NCBI RefSeq assembly: GCF_001039355.2
Contig: NW_019774625.1
Location: 243,750 to 307,749, forward strand
DNA length: 64,000 nt
From: Lingula anatina
Lineage: Eukaryota; Brachiopoda; Lingulata; Lingulida; Lingulidae
Direction: 5' to 3'
Shown here: positions 1 through 12,700 of the stretch, in pieces
Numbering within the stretch: position 1 is the first letter of the stretch
Layout: every line of letters begins with the position of its first letter
Program-made: the position numbers and the translations under genes
The notes under the pieces: model-generated
Told to the model about the DNA's origin: nothing
The model's input: only the letters and a program-made list of their open reading frames with translations
The model's database searches: none

Positions 1-252
1 TGGCGGGAAGTAATCCCCACCTTTTATGATCTACAGAGTTAAGCTTTAAGCTTTGCGTAATCCAACATAATATTATGTAATTGGCAGCTCGCGAACCGCG
101 ATCCATTACGTAGGAAGTGACTCCATTGCCCCATTACTTTATCCATTATCAACCATTAGATCATAAAATGAACAAAAATTTGATATATGAATATAAAGTC
201 TTAGCTAATGATAAAAGTAACGTAGTGTTGCATTTGTAAATGATCATATTAC

Positions 253-754
253 CTGTTTAGAAACGCGTTCGACATGAAGCAGACACTAGGGTCCGGGAGA
301 CCATACTTATTCCTCGGATGAGTGGTGTCATTAACATCAAGATCGCTGAAATCCATGGGCAGGGTGCAATTAAAATCATGGACTTCAACAGTTGGCAACC
401 GCCCAATGCCTACAAATACCATGAAAGTGGTATTATCGAAACCGGCAAGCTCCTCCGTTGAGTTCGTCGCATTGAAGTCAAACGTTGTGGTTTCCATGTC
501 GAAAGTCGTGGTCTCTGGGAACTCGGTGGTGGTCAAGTCGTCAGTTGAGTTGCTGACGTTCTGTGGTGGCACCGGTGACCAGTCCCAAACCTTGATGCTA
601 AGACCGATGTTTCCAGGAAGGATGATCTTATGTATCACCATCTTTTCATCCCAGGCTGTGGTGAAGTTGTGAACCTCTGTCAGTTGGACTTTGCTGGCAT
701 CTCGGTTGATGTAGATATTAAAGGGATCGTCCAAGTCTTGAACTTTCATTTCAC
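253..754 (-). CDS. Polycystin-like exon 28: GAIN-like region, last exon in window
   Basis: Begins GEMKVQDLDDPFNIYINRD, close to the GAIN-B pattern (v-x-NL-x-x-Pi-x-i-x-I-R). It later has FMVFVGIGRLPTVEVHDFNC. A Thr-rich insert (TTTEFPETTTFDMETTTFD) lies between. Ends CFMSNAFLNR in phase 2 at donor GTAATA. The GPS cleavage motif is not reached. Confidence 0.88.
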
Positions 755-3700
755 CTCCTAAGTTTTAAAATACAAAATGTGCCTAGCGTTATAAATACTG
801 CGTAATTCAATAGTGATCTGGTTGTGTCTATTCGAATATAAGCAAAAAAGTGTACATTGTTTTCTTTGTATTGATATCGAATGAAGCCATTATGTGTGTC
901 CGTTCGTGGGTGTGCACGAGCGCCCTTTACATATCTTATAAAACGCCGATATTTCCAACCAACACTTTCAGAGAGTTATTAATTCCACATAGGTTGGGAT
1001 GACAGAAATATATTATTTAACTTAAATTGACTTGCCCGTTTCATTTTTGAAATCCAGAGATATAACCGGTGAGTTCGGTGTGAGGTCTTCAACCACGTCG
1101 TCGGCGCTACCGCTCGTGTTGGTGGCATTGGCCCCAGCATACGGGTTGCTCTTCATCGCCGCTACCTATCGCAGTGAAAAAGAAAATTTCAATTATCTTC
1201 TGAGCGATTGTGTTTTCCATCATTCTAAGCAGCCGCAATCAAACATCTGTCCAATGACACTGTGGGAAATGAAAAACAGCAATTTTTGTGATTCTTAAAA
1301 TTGAAATGGACATGTATTTGAACACTTTGCGTGAAAAAAGTGTATCCAGTAATTACCATGTATTTAAGTGAGGACGTAGTATCGTTTCCGGTTCCTATGA
1401 GGCTGTCCATACCCGGCATGTTGATATCACCACTGCTGCCGGCACCAAGAGTTGCTGTGTAAGAGAGATGCAGAAATACTTAGCAAATATTTCACGAATT
1501 GCAAATACAAAATTACCAAAACTAATTGCCCGCCTCTTTTCACCATTTAAAGTTCTCACATATCTCTGTATAATGCAATTTTACTAAAATGTATTAGGAA
1601 AAAAAGAAACAAACTTATTTCCAAATTAAGGGTCATCGCAAGGGGAAAGATAGCGGTGAGCTAGGCAAGAGTGATCCGAAACTTTACACTTGAAATAACA
1701 GTAATAAATCAAAGTTGAGGATGACGGTCACACTGACGAACAGGAATGTACAGCACTGTTAGTGAAGAGGATTTTGGATAAAGGGTCATATCAACACAAT
1801 CTTTTTACGTTGGCGGCGAGGAAAAAAAGGGGCTATCGACACACTCACCTTTATCGAGCTTATCAGGGTATTCCAACTGAGTGCTGACCTGCATTTTAGT
1901 CGTGGAGATGGTTGTTGTGGGTTCGCCCACCACTTTTTTGTCCATCACGCCTTGACCGATGTATTTCGTCATAGTGACGAGATTGGTCTGAAGTATAATA
2001 AAGTGTATGATAGCCAAGACAGGTTATTGAAAAGAAGATTACATGGATGATTTGCTAGAATTATTTTAAGTAATATGGTTTGCAATTCATGATTTATGGA
2101 AGGACTATATTTTTCAGAATGAATGTAGATTATTATTTTACTTTCAGCGATTATCCCCTAACCTGCTTAATGCTTTACAAAAACATTGAATTACTGAAGA
2201 ATTCTCCTGTATATTTGAAAACTCAAACTTCGTAAGCATGAAGTGCAAACCATATTTATCAAAAAATCAACATCAAAACTTCACGAAACAGATTTGACTT
2301 GTTCTGTGATACCAAGTTGAAACAGTTAATCGTCAGCCATCCAGATACCTTAATCGCTAAGAGGACGACCCTCGGTTGCTCCTAATCAAACACTTCTAAA
2401 TTCTTATCACAGATTGGTGCTCTGGAATAAGTGTACTTCTTGTCCTTATGGCCTAACGGATTCTATGCACACATACTAAGAGTACATATGTATACAGCCT
2501 CACTTATAGGCCTACTAATCTACAAGTGGTATCGACATGGGTTCACTTAGGCAGTTCCTGTATTTCCCCCTGTGTTTTTATTTGGTAATGGCGAGGGAAC
2601 CAAAGTTGAACCATGGGGTCAGTCTACCAACAGACCGGCCTCTAGTGATTGCACACAGGGGAAGCTCAGGTATGCGTCCCGAACACACTGTGGAAGCGTA
2701 CGAACTGGCCGTCAGACAAGGCGCAGACGTCATTGAATGTGACCTGTGTGTCACCAAAGACTTACAGCTTGTCTGTCTACACGAGCCGTGGCTTAACGCC
2801 TCAACCGATGTTGCAAATTTTACACAATTTGCCGAGAGAGTCAAAACATATTCAATTTTTGATGAGGCCAATAATGTCACCATTGTCAAAACTGATTATT
2901 TTTCGGTGGATTTTACTCTGGATGAACTGAAAAAATTGAGAAAAAGACAGTACCGCAAATACAGAGATCAGAATTACAATGGGCGTTTTCAAATTGCATC
3001 GTTCGACGACTTCTTGCAAGTTGCAAAGACTGCGGAAAGAATTGTGGGTATTTATGTCGAAACCAAGGCACCAACGTGGACTGCAACTCTTCCAATCATG
3101 AACAATACGACATTTGAGGATTTGGTTGTAAAAGAAGTACAAAAGTATGGCTATACGGAGGCAACAGACCCATGCTTTCTGCAATCTTTTAGCGAAAAAA
3201 GTTTGGAAATTTTTGCTACAAAAACTAAATTGCCACTTGTTATGCTGGTCAAATATTCACCTAATAACGAAGAATTCGAAAGGTTTTCTAGGATATGCTA
3301 CGGCGTGGGACCATGGAAGACGCTAATTGTGCCGTCTTGGACCTCCAGAAATGGGGATAAGAATTACATCAAGAACAGCACGGATTTCATTGAAAAGGCG
3401 CATTCATTTGGGTTAAAAGTCCATCCTTTCACATTCCGCAACGAAGATGAGTTCCTTCCGTGGAATTATGGTCAAGATCCCTACGCAGAGTACGAAAAGT
3501 TTATAGAACTCGGTGTAGACGGACTTTTTACCGATTTCCCCGCTACATTGAAAAGATATTTAAACTGTGGAAGCGAATTTTCTTTAGTTAACAGTGCCAC
3601 CATCAATAACTCTTTCAAACTGAGAGTTTTTCTCTCTACGCTGAGTATCATACTGAAATTTTATTGTAGCTAAATGACCAAGAACTAATATAATAAGGGT

Positions 3701-6700
3701 ATTATTATTATCGGATTTCTCTTTCCATTTTTTCATTCATACTTTATTTATCTGTCCACATAAGGTTTATTTAATCTAAGCTCACCTTTGGTTTTTCTAA
3801 TTTTGTCATATTTTTCGAAAATTTAAAAATGGCCTTTGATCGTATTCTTGACTACATGAATGTGTGTGTGTGTGTGTGTGTATGTGTGAAAATCGAATAA
3901 TAACTGGCACAAGACTTCAATGAAAACCTGTGATTCGCAGATTTTATTCACCGAGCAATATTGTCAGATGATAACAAATCCAGCCAAGAGTTGTTATCTG
4001 GACATTCACTGGACATTCACAGGTGCAGGACCAGAAAATAATCTCACGGTAAAAAAAAAAGACCAGAGGGCAAAATGAGTCTTTACGTAGATGCAGTTAA
4101 TATGTGGCAGCATAACATGTACTTATAAAACTTATTAGTTAAACATTGTTATTTGTCAGAAGTTTTGCCTGTAGTTTTAGTATCTTTTGCAAATAGATAC
4201 GCTGCTGTGGTTATGACAATACTTGTGCTAGAACTAAATGTAGCCGAGCACAGAACGACACATAGGTTATACTGTAATTCAATTACCAGCTTCTTTATTC
4301 TTACTGTTGAAGTACATTTGCACGTATGTTATACAGTTGATGAGTTACGACTGACTGATGAATGACAAGAAAGACACGTCACAGGGAATATATATTTCCC
4401 ACGACCCACGTGCCAAGATAAGCGGAACTCGATATGTGACAACTTGTCCACCGGTTACATATGCACCCCAAAAATAAGGATGGCGTCCCGACATTCCCAT
4501 TATAAAGTATGTACACAAAAATTAAAAGAAATATTTACAGAAATATTAAAAATATTAAAAGAATTATGTTACATTATAAATTCACACCCGTGAGCATTCT
4601 CTGTTCACATTCACAGCCGCGTACATGCAACCTTAATTCATCCTAATGAAACGCGATTAAGTACGGCAATTTGTGAAAAAAAAACGTGATATTTTCTTCT
4701 CTTCTTAGAATAAAACCATTAAAACAGCTGTAACTGACGATATTCCAGCACATCACTAGACAATAAGCAACATCTCCCACAGCACTAGACGATGTCCATC
4801 TTTATCCACACCATATCTATATCCACACCATGAGTATAACACAAATAATAATTATAGGGAAATGATTTTACAAAAAAACTTTGTTACACACAGAAGCACA
4901 AGCAATGGGTCAAATAACGGTCATGTGAAACAGCGCAGAAATAATCACATCCAAACGGAATTTAGGTAACACAATAGCATAGCCTGAAAAAAGCTGTCGA
5001 CCAATGGTAGCCGAGTATAGAGTGACACATAGGCTATACTGTTTATTTAATCACCAGCTTCTTCATTCTCACTGTTGCACATACTTGTTGCACATACTTG
5101 CTGGGGTGACGACTGACTGACGAATGGCGAAGAATGATGTGACTCAGTAATGTCTTGTCAGCCGGTTTCGTGAACCTCCATTGCTTCAGTCTCGTCACCG
5201 CCCTAAAGTCATGCGCACCTCGGTTTAAAAAGATCTACCATAAGCTACCTCCAACAGCGTGAAGATGTTTACGCGTGTGTGTGCAATTTTCCTTGTGTAC
5301 CTACGGTTTGCACTTTTCAGCAAAATTGATCATGGAGTTAGCCTTCCTACAAAACGGCCGTTAAACATCGCCCATCGGGGTAGTTCTGGCATGTTGCCCG
5401 AGCATACACTGGCCGCGTATGAACTTGCTGTCACCCAAGGCGCCGATGTCATCGAATGCGACGCCTGTATTACCAAAGATCTTCAGATTGTGTGCTTACA
5501 TGAAAGTTGGTTTAATAAGTCTACAAATGTGATGTTATTGCCGCAATTTGCCGACCGCGTTCGAACATATTATGTCCAAGGAGAGGAAAAGTATATCACC
5601 GACTGGTTTAGCGTTGATTTCACGTTGGATGAACTTAAAACGATTAAGCAAGTCCAGACTTTACATTTCAGGAGTCACTCTAGTGATGGAATTTATTCAA
5701 TAGCCTCGATGGAGGATTTTATACAAGTTGCTAAATCTGCCAACCGACCAGTTGGATTGCATATTGAAATAAAGCACTCAAGGTGGGTGAATTCTCTGGA
5801 TATAATGAACGGAACAACGTTTGAGGATCTGCTAGCTCAGGAATTGAAAAGAAATAACTACTATCGGAAGACAGACCCTTGTTTTATACAGTCATTCGAG
5901 GAAGAAAGTTTGCGTTTGCTTGTCAATAAAACAAACTGCCCTCTGGTTATGTTATTCTGGACCTCAATGCCAACAGACAAGCAGCTAGAGGAATGGTCAA
6001 AATTTTGTTACTGAGTTGGTCCCTGGAAAGATTTGATCATTCCGTCTTGGAATGCAGATAATGGTTACAAAAACTTTCTCGGAAACGCCACAAATCTGAT
6101 TAACAGGAGTCATGAATTAGGCATGAAAGTTCACGCCTGGACATTTAGAAACGAAGACCAGTATCTGGCATGGGACTATGAACAAGACCCGTATGTGGAG
6201 TTCGATACTTTTGTAAATCTCGGTGTCGACGGAATGTTTACTGACTTTCCAAACAGTCTCAGTAGATATCTAAACAATACGTCTCCAGACGATGACAGAA
6301 AAGGCACAGCTGTTGGTAACAGAAATGTTAATTCTGCTTCGTTTGTTTACATAAACTTTTCATTGTTTCTTACTGCTTTTGCCATGCCTTTATACGCATT
6401 CAAGTATGCCTATTGACAAGCATATACTGAACAGAATAGACAGGCTGTAATATACATGGATTAACACGCAGTGCGAGTCCAATTTATTATCTATTAAGGG
6501 TGTTGAAGTCCCAAGACGAAGGTACCCGGAGTTCACTGATAACCCTGACATTTTGTCTTTTTCAAACAAGAAAACTGAAAATGATATACGAACCGAGTAC
6601 CCACATACATTGGCTTTCAGTTGGGTCTTAGCTCTAGACACGAGAATTTGTATCTGATCCTGGACATTACGAGAACTGAATAAACAGCCTTCAACAAAAT

Positions 6701-9700
6701 AGATCGGAGTCATTGTCCCTTCTATTAATTTAACTATACCCAACTAAGGTATACTATGCCTTTATATAGATATCCCTTGAATGACCCAAGGGATATCTTA
6801 TGAAAGGCTGATTACTGTAAAGTATTTCAGGATTGGTGATCCACCATGATACAGGCGTATTCTTGTCATTATTGAATAGTGTAAGACGACACTAAAAAAA
6901 TATTCGTTTTCGACAGTGACGTGACGAGTCAATGGGAAAAACCATGAGAATAAGTCATAATTTCTTAATAGGAGGTTGATAGACAAGTACAACTTACCCT
7001 TGTTGCCCTCAAAATCTCTTCCAGATCCTGAAGAAAATGTGAAGAAAAAAGATACGGTAATTCTTAGATATATATTGCAAGATATACACTTGCATTTGTG
7101 ACAGACTCATGTTTTCCTTTTATTTTCAACTTTTGAAAGAACTCCTAGTCAAGTGACGTATATTGACTTAATAATAGTGTTGTATTGCCTCTAAGATGAT
7201 AGATTTCTTTCTACCTTTGACTATAAAAAAAAGACAAAATAGGAAAAAATAGAAAAATCTGATGAATATGGAAACTTACCGCCTCTAGGTTTCCAGCTTC
7301 ATTAATAGCATTAATGGCATCTAGAGTTCGACCTGTAGGGAAATTAACGATGTGTTTTATTCTACAATTTTAATTACTGGGATTGCCGTTCTTGTAGCTT
7401 TGAATTAATTATAAAGTACCCATTTCTGTCTGTGAGGTACACAGCGCACGTGTTTTATATTTTCGTATTTTAGTGGCTTACCAATAATTTCTATCAGAAG
7501 TTTGGCGTTCGCAGTTAGATCTGGCCCTTCCATAGCATCTTTATTGGCGTCCAGCAAATCCCACACTTTTTGTGCCACTGTACCAATGGCTTCCTAAATT
7601 TTGAAAGTAAAACGAAGGATTGTAATTTCCTCACATTTATAATATACATGTACATGTAGGCCTACAACTGATATAAGAGCAATCGAGCAGCCTTAAAGAG
7701 ACTTGACTTCTGTGACTTTTATAATCTTATTTTGCAGCATCTTGAAATCATGAATGTGCTTGCGTGAGATGGGCCTGCACATTGTAGCGGAAATCCCTCT
7801 CATTACTGACCCTTAACAGACACGCGTATTCACTCTTATGAAATATAAACCTTACCACGGCCAAGGCATTAACTTCATTGGGCAATTTGACCATGTCTCT
7901 CAATCCAGACACAATGAGACGGCCTGTTGACAAGCTTACAAAGTTCATAAGTGACAACGCTTGACAGATTTCTTGACGGATCTGAAAATAGTAACGGTTC
8001 ATAAATAATCACTGAATTTAGCATCAAACACTTTTTATGTTTTGTTAATTTATAAAAATAAAGTCAACCTGTTCAAAAATCATTATGATGAAATTATGAA
8101 ATAATTATAATAGTGGCTTCGCAAAGGGCTCGATGCCATGCGACTGAGTTTGTCTGTCTGGCTTTCAATCCGTCCAACATATGGTTTGTGTTGTGGTGTA
8201 GTATTTACTTAAAATTTGACAACTACGTGATATCACTAACCTGTACTCTCTGGTCAAACCATGTCTGGTACGCAGAAGCGTTTTCTGATCTCAGAGCATC
8301 CATCCTGGCCGTCAGAGTATCCTTCTGGGTGCGTTCGCTGTCGGTCAGGTCGGCGTCGGCAATAGCGTTAAGCAGCGCCAGGGCGATTTCAGTTTCGTTG
8401 AATTCTGTATAAAATTTTTGATAAAAGCGTTAAATATTTGTTTATGATTTGGCAGTGATAGAAAAGAGGAAAGGGACAAGGCAAGATATTACACGAAACA
8501 ACTTCTTTTCGAGACATTTTTTCTAATTTTGAATCCTCTTTTCAGTTAACTGGTATTACATTATTTGAACACTATTTCCTTCTGAACTATTTTATTTTAC
8601 ATCTAAGAGTCGCTTTGCTGTTTTCACTTTTATTGAATGCATTAAAACTTACGTTCAGCTAAAGCAGCATCAACAGAATACATATTATTTATGTTCATAT
8701 AGGCCACAAGTACGCCAAGTGTCTGCATCATTTCACGCGCGTCTCCCATCCTGGCCAGTTGCTGAATGTATCCATCCGGCCCCGTCATATTACCCATCAT
8801 AGCTGCCATGGTCTCAGCAGAGGGAGGGTACACCTGGGAATATAGGAACATGTTTTTCTATATTGCTTTTTTCTGTGCATGATGCTGTTTACATCTTGCT
8901 TCATATACCATGATATTGCCTTTTGAAATCAATTATAATTCTTCAAAATGTTACTATAATAAAATGTATGACATGTTCCACCATTAGCTTTAAATCAAAT
9001 ACATTCTGGTTGCCTTTTCTTACAGTAATAATAGCAAAGTTTGTTATAAGAGTAAATACGAAGCATTATCGTCATTGAAATACGATAATGAATTAAAGAA
9101 GAGTTCTTATGCATTTTAACTTACGACTGCAGTAGAGATCACTTCAGCGGCCGAACCGATGGCATCGATGGCTTGAACCTTGACTTCAATTTCGTAGTTC
9201 TTATCCGAATTTCCTTGCGGCAGATAGGCGGCCTTTCGCATGGTGTAAGTGCTGCCTGTAATTGTATATCAAAATAGTGTAAAAAACTTTAAACTATCAG
9301 ATCAGAATAAGACATTGCTTCTTTCTCTAACTATAATCCTGACAACGCTTTAGGTTATAGGTCATCAACGAATAACTGATAAGATTGAAAACATTTTTAC
9401 CATAATTATAAAATGTGTGTCAATCCCCATTTCAATAGCAGAACTGTTGAAGTGTAGGGGAGACCGGGGCTAGTTGGACCCCGGGGTAAGTTGGCCCCCC
9501 ATCAAGTCTCTTTAATAAAGTTACCTTAAGATGCTAAATTATTACCTCCGCCAAGGAGGTTATGTTTTCACCCCTGTTTGTCTGTCTTTCTCTCTGTCTG
9601 TCATCAACATAACTCAAAAAGTTATGGACCGATTTTGATGAAATTTGCAGAAACTGTCAGAAGTGAGCCAAGGAACATATGATTAATTTTTGGTGGTAAT

Positions 9701-12700
9701 CCGGATCAATAATCAATAATCAAAAATATCGAAAATTTAGGGGTGAAACAGCATTGGATGGAGACTTTGCTGCCTTGGCAAAGGTCTGCGCTCTCTGAGT
9801 GCTTTTCTAGTTTCATTAAGACTCACTACCGACGCTTTCTTAGCACTATTGGATACGGTCACTTTACAAAATGATGTGATCAATTCTTTTACCATTTTAC
9901 TTTTTCATAAATTGATGGGGGACCAACTTACCCCGGGGTTCAACTAGCGCCGGTCTCCCCTAAGCTTTACAAACCATTTAGTCAAACTATAATATACCAA
10001 TGACTTTGAACATCTGCTCATTCTTTACCTTGAAACATCGATATTTATGTCATTCACCTTCATAGATCCAGCTCCAGTCATCGTCTGGGAAAATGCGATA
10101 TCCCACTTTGTATCCGAAAGGCTTATCATCGTCCTGAAACTCGTCCGCGCAGAAGGTGTTGAAGGTGGTTTCCAGGGCCGTGCCATTGAAGGGAGAAACT
10201 GAACAGTTACCAGGGACAGGGGGCTCGTTAATGATGAACTCAAGGGAAGATTCACCTGAATAGATAAAAGAAATATCAATCAAATGAAACCGTTATTGTT
10301 TTGTCATTTCAAAATGTCTATATTCGGCAATCGCTTTGAGCGCTAGTTTACATCACCTAAAACTAAATATCTTAAAATATTATATTTTTATCATATTATT
10401 ATGAAATATTTATTATCATTTAATTTATTATCATATTATTTTAACATATTTGAACAGTTCACTGTTGGTCTTGCAGCTATTAACATCATGGAAAACTTCC
10501 ATTACCATAATTGTCCGCTCTGCCAGTTCTCCAGGCCCGACAACGCATGAACAGCCGCATGCCGACATCCGCCGCAGTGAAGATTCCAGTGTCCAGGAAA
10601 ATGTCTGCCGTTTCCCGTCCTGTTCCCTTGGCATACCTCTGCCATACATTGGGGTCCCATGGAGGAACAGTATATGGATCGACTCCAGGAGAAGCCTTCA
10701 CGATGTCCCAGCTGTAATAAAAAGGTGTGAAATAATGAACAATTTTAAATGCATGACGTATAACAATAATAACAATAATAATAATACTGTTTATTTAGAG
10801 AGTTAAGTGCACACACTTATCTATCACGTCACTCTTTTAATCTCGTAAGGATGGCTTTATGACTATTAAAACAATAATACCACCAGGAAAATCTTTTTTA
10901 ACCTATGACTATGAAAGGCCCAATGTGTCTTTAATAAAGTAAGATGTAGATGTATTTCAAAGATGTTTTTGGTAACGACGCTAGGTGCACATTGTGGTAC
11001 TTACATATAAGAATACTGCGCAAGACCAGCTTTCAAGATTTTGGACTTGACAGTGAACGGATACAGAGGGTTCACCTTGGCTTTGCAGTTTGACACACAG
11101 CTGAAATAAAGATACAGATAATTGGACACGTTTTTTCCACAAGTCGTGGAAAATTGTAGTGAAGTAGATTCACAGCACTACATACAGTTCTCGAGCTATT
11201 CAGTTTACAAGTTCCTTCTTCCTTTTAATTCCAGTCGACAATTTTCCGGAGGAGGGTAGTGGGATTCAAGACAAAGACTGCATTTCCATCTGGATCGACC
11301 TAACTCCCTGGGGGTTCACGCTAAATTGCTGTCAGCCGAGCGCGCACGACAGTTAATTACCCCCATTCAGCTTTTAGTAGGCGGCACAGACATTTAAGCC
11401 GGTTAAGATGACACCAATCTAGTGAGACTCCCCAGGGAGATAGGTCGATCTAAATATCTATGGGAATGGGGTCAAAGACAAAATAACGCATTTGACTGAC
11501 TAATAGCAAGGCAAAGAGGCTGTTGTCAAGTTGGCTGATCGATAACTCATGGCATGGCCAAGACTCCCGTGTCACCATTGTATATTCAGTCCAATACAAA
11601 ATGTTATAAATGTTATATACACACCTAAGTTCAATCTCTGGGGGATCTCCGAGTGTCACGTTGATGGCCTGTCTCATAACTTGCATACGGTCATCTTTGG
11701 TCACTACCACCATCATTTCCACCACGTCCAACTCGTACCAGTTCGTCGTGTCAAATATCTCAACACCAGTTGTTGCGTTTAATTCACCTGGGAACCATAT
11801 TTATGTATTTTTGAAACAAAATTTAACTTTCGATTTTTTTCTGATGTAATTGTTTATTATCAAGAGGTGAAACGTAAGCTCAAACGTAAATTGTAAAGCA
11901 TGTAAAATAGCAAAAACATGTGAAACTGGCGAAGGTAGAATTATCAACGCCGCTTGGATTAAGCAACAATCTGCCACCTTTTTCGATCACATATAATGGT
12001 GAACATTCACCTTCTGTTTTTGCGAAAATTTTCGTTTTTGGTGATGCATATCAAATTGTTCTTATGAAAAACATATTCCACCGAAACGGTAAGCGTTCCT
12101 TACCAGCAGACTCAACGCCATCATACTTGAAACAACCCCCTTCGTCGGCACCATTCAACGTGTCGTAGGTACAGTTCGACGTAAACGGAGCCAAAATCAT
12201 TGAGAAGTTGTCGTTGTACTCGGGCCACGTTTCACAGAGACGTCGACAGAACCAACGGAACGTGAAATTCGATTTGTCCGACTCCCCAACATCCGGGTCA
12301 TAGGTACCGTCAATTGCGTCAATGGTGATGTTAATACCCCATTTTCTGCGTACGAATGATCCTATAATAAAACAATGAAGTTCAAGCTACTTAGATATAG
12401 AAAACGAAACATTTCAAACGTAAGTTGATAGTAGTTTTAAGGTAAAGGCGGTAAATATATCAACGCTGTAACCACAAATGAGGGCATCTTGCGACAAGAA
12501 CAGAGTCGAGATATCATTTAAAAGATGTACAATTTACATGCAAAATAATTTCAATTTGAACAAAAGGACTCAATGCCTCCCACTCTGGCGGTTCTATTAG
12601 AGACAATGCTCGGTGAAATATCAACGAAATATTGAAAAAAAANACAGTTAATTACCCCCATTCAGCTTTTAGTAGGCGGCACAGACATTTAAGCCGGTTA

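Noticed and set aside
322-672. Plus-strand ORF of 116 codons
   Set aside because: It is the antisense shadow of polycystin-like exon 28, whose phases and motifs fit the minus strand.
5259-5264. GTG as start of GDPD-2
   Set aside because: Animal genes start at ATG; ATG at 5265 has a good context and gives a normal leader.
6012-6014. TGA as a selenocysteine codon in GDPD-2
   Set aside because: The paralogue has Gly there, not Cys or a redox residue, and no SECIS-like structure was noticed in the 3' part.
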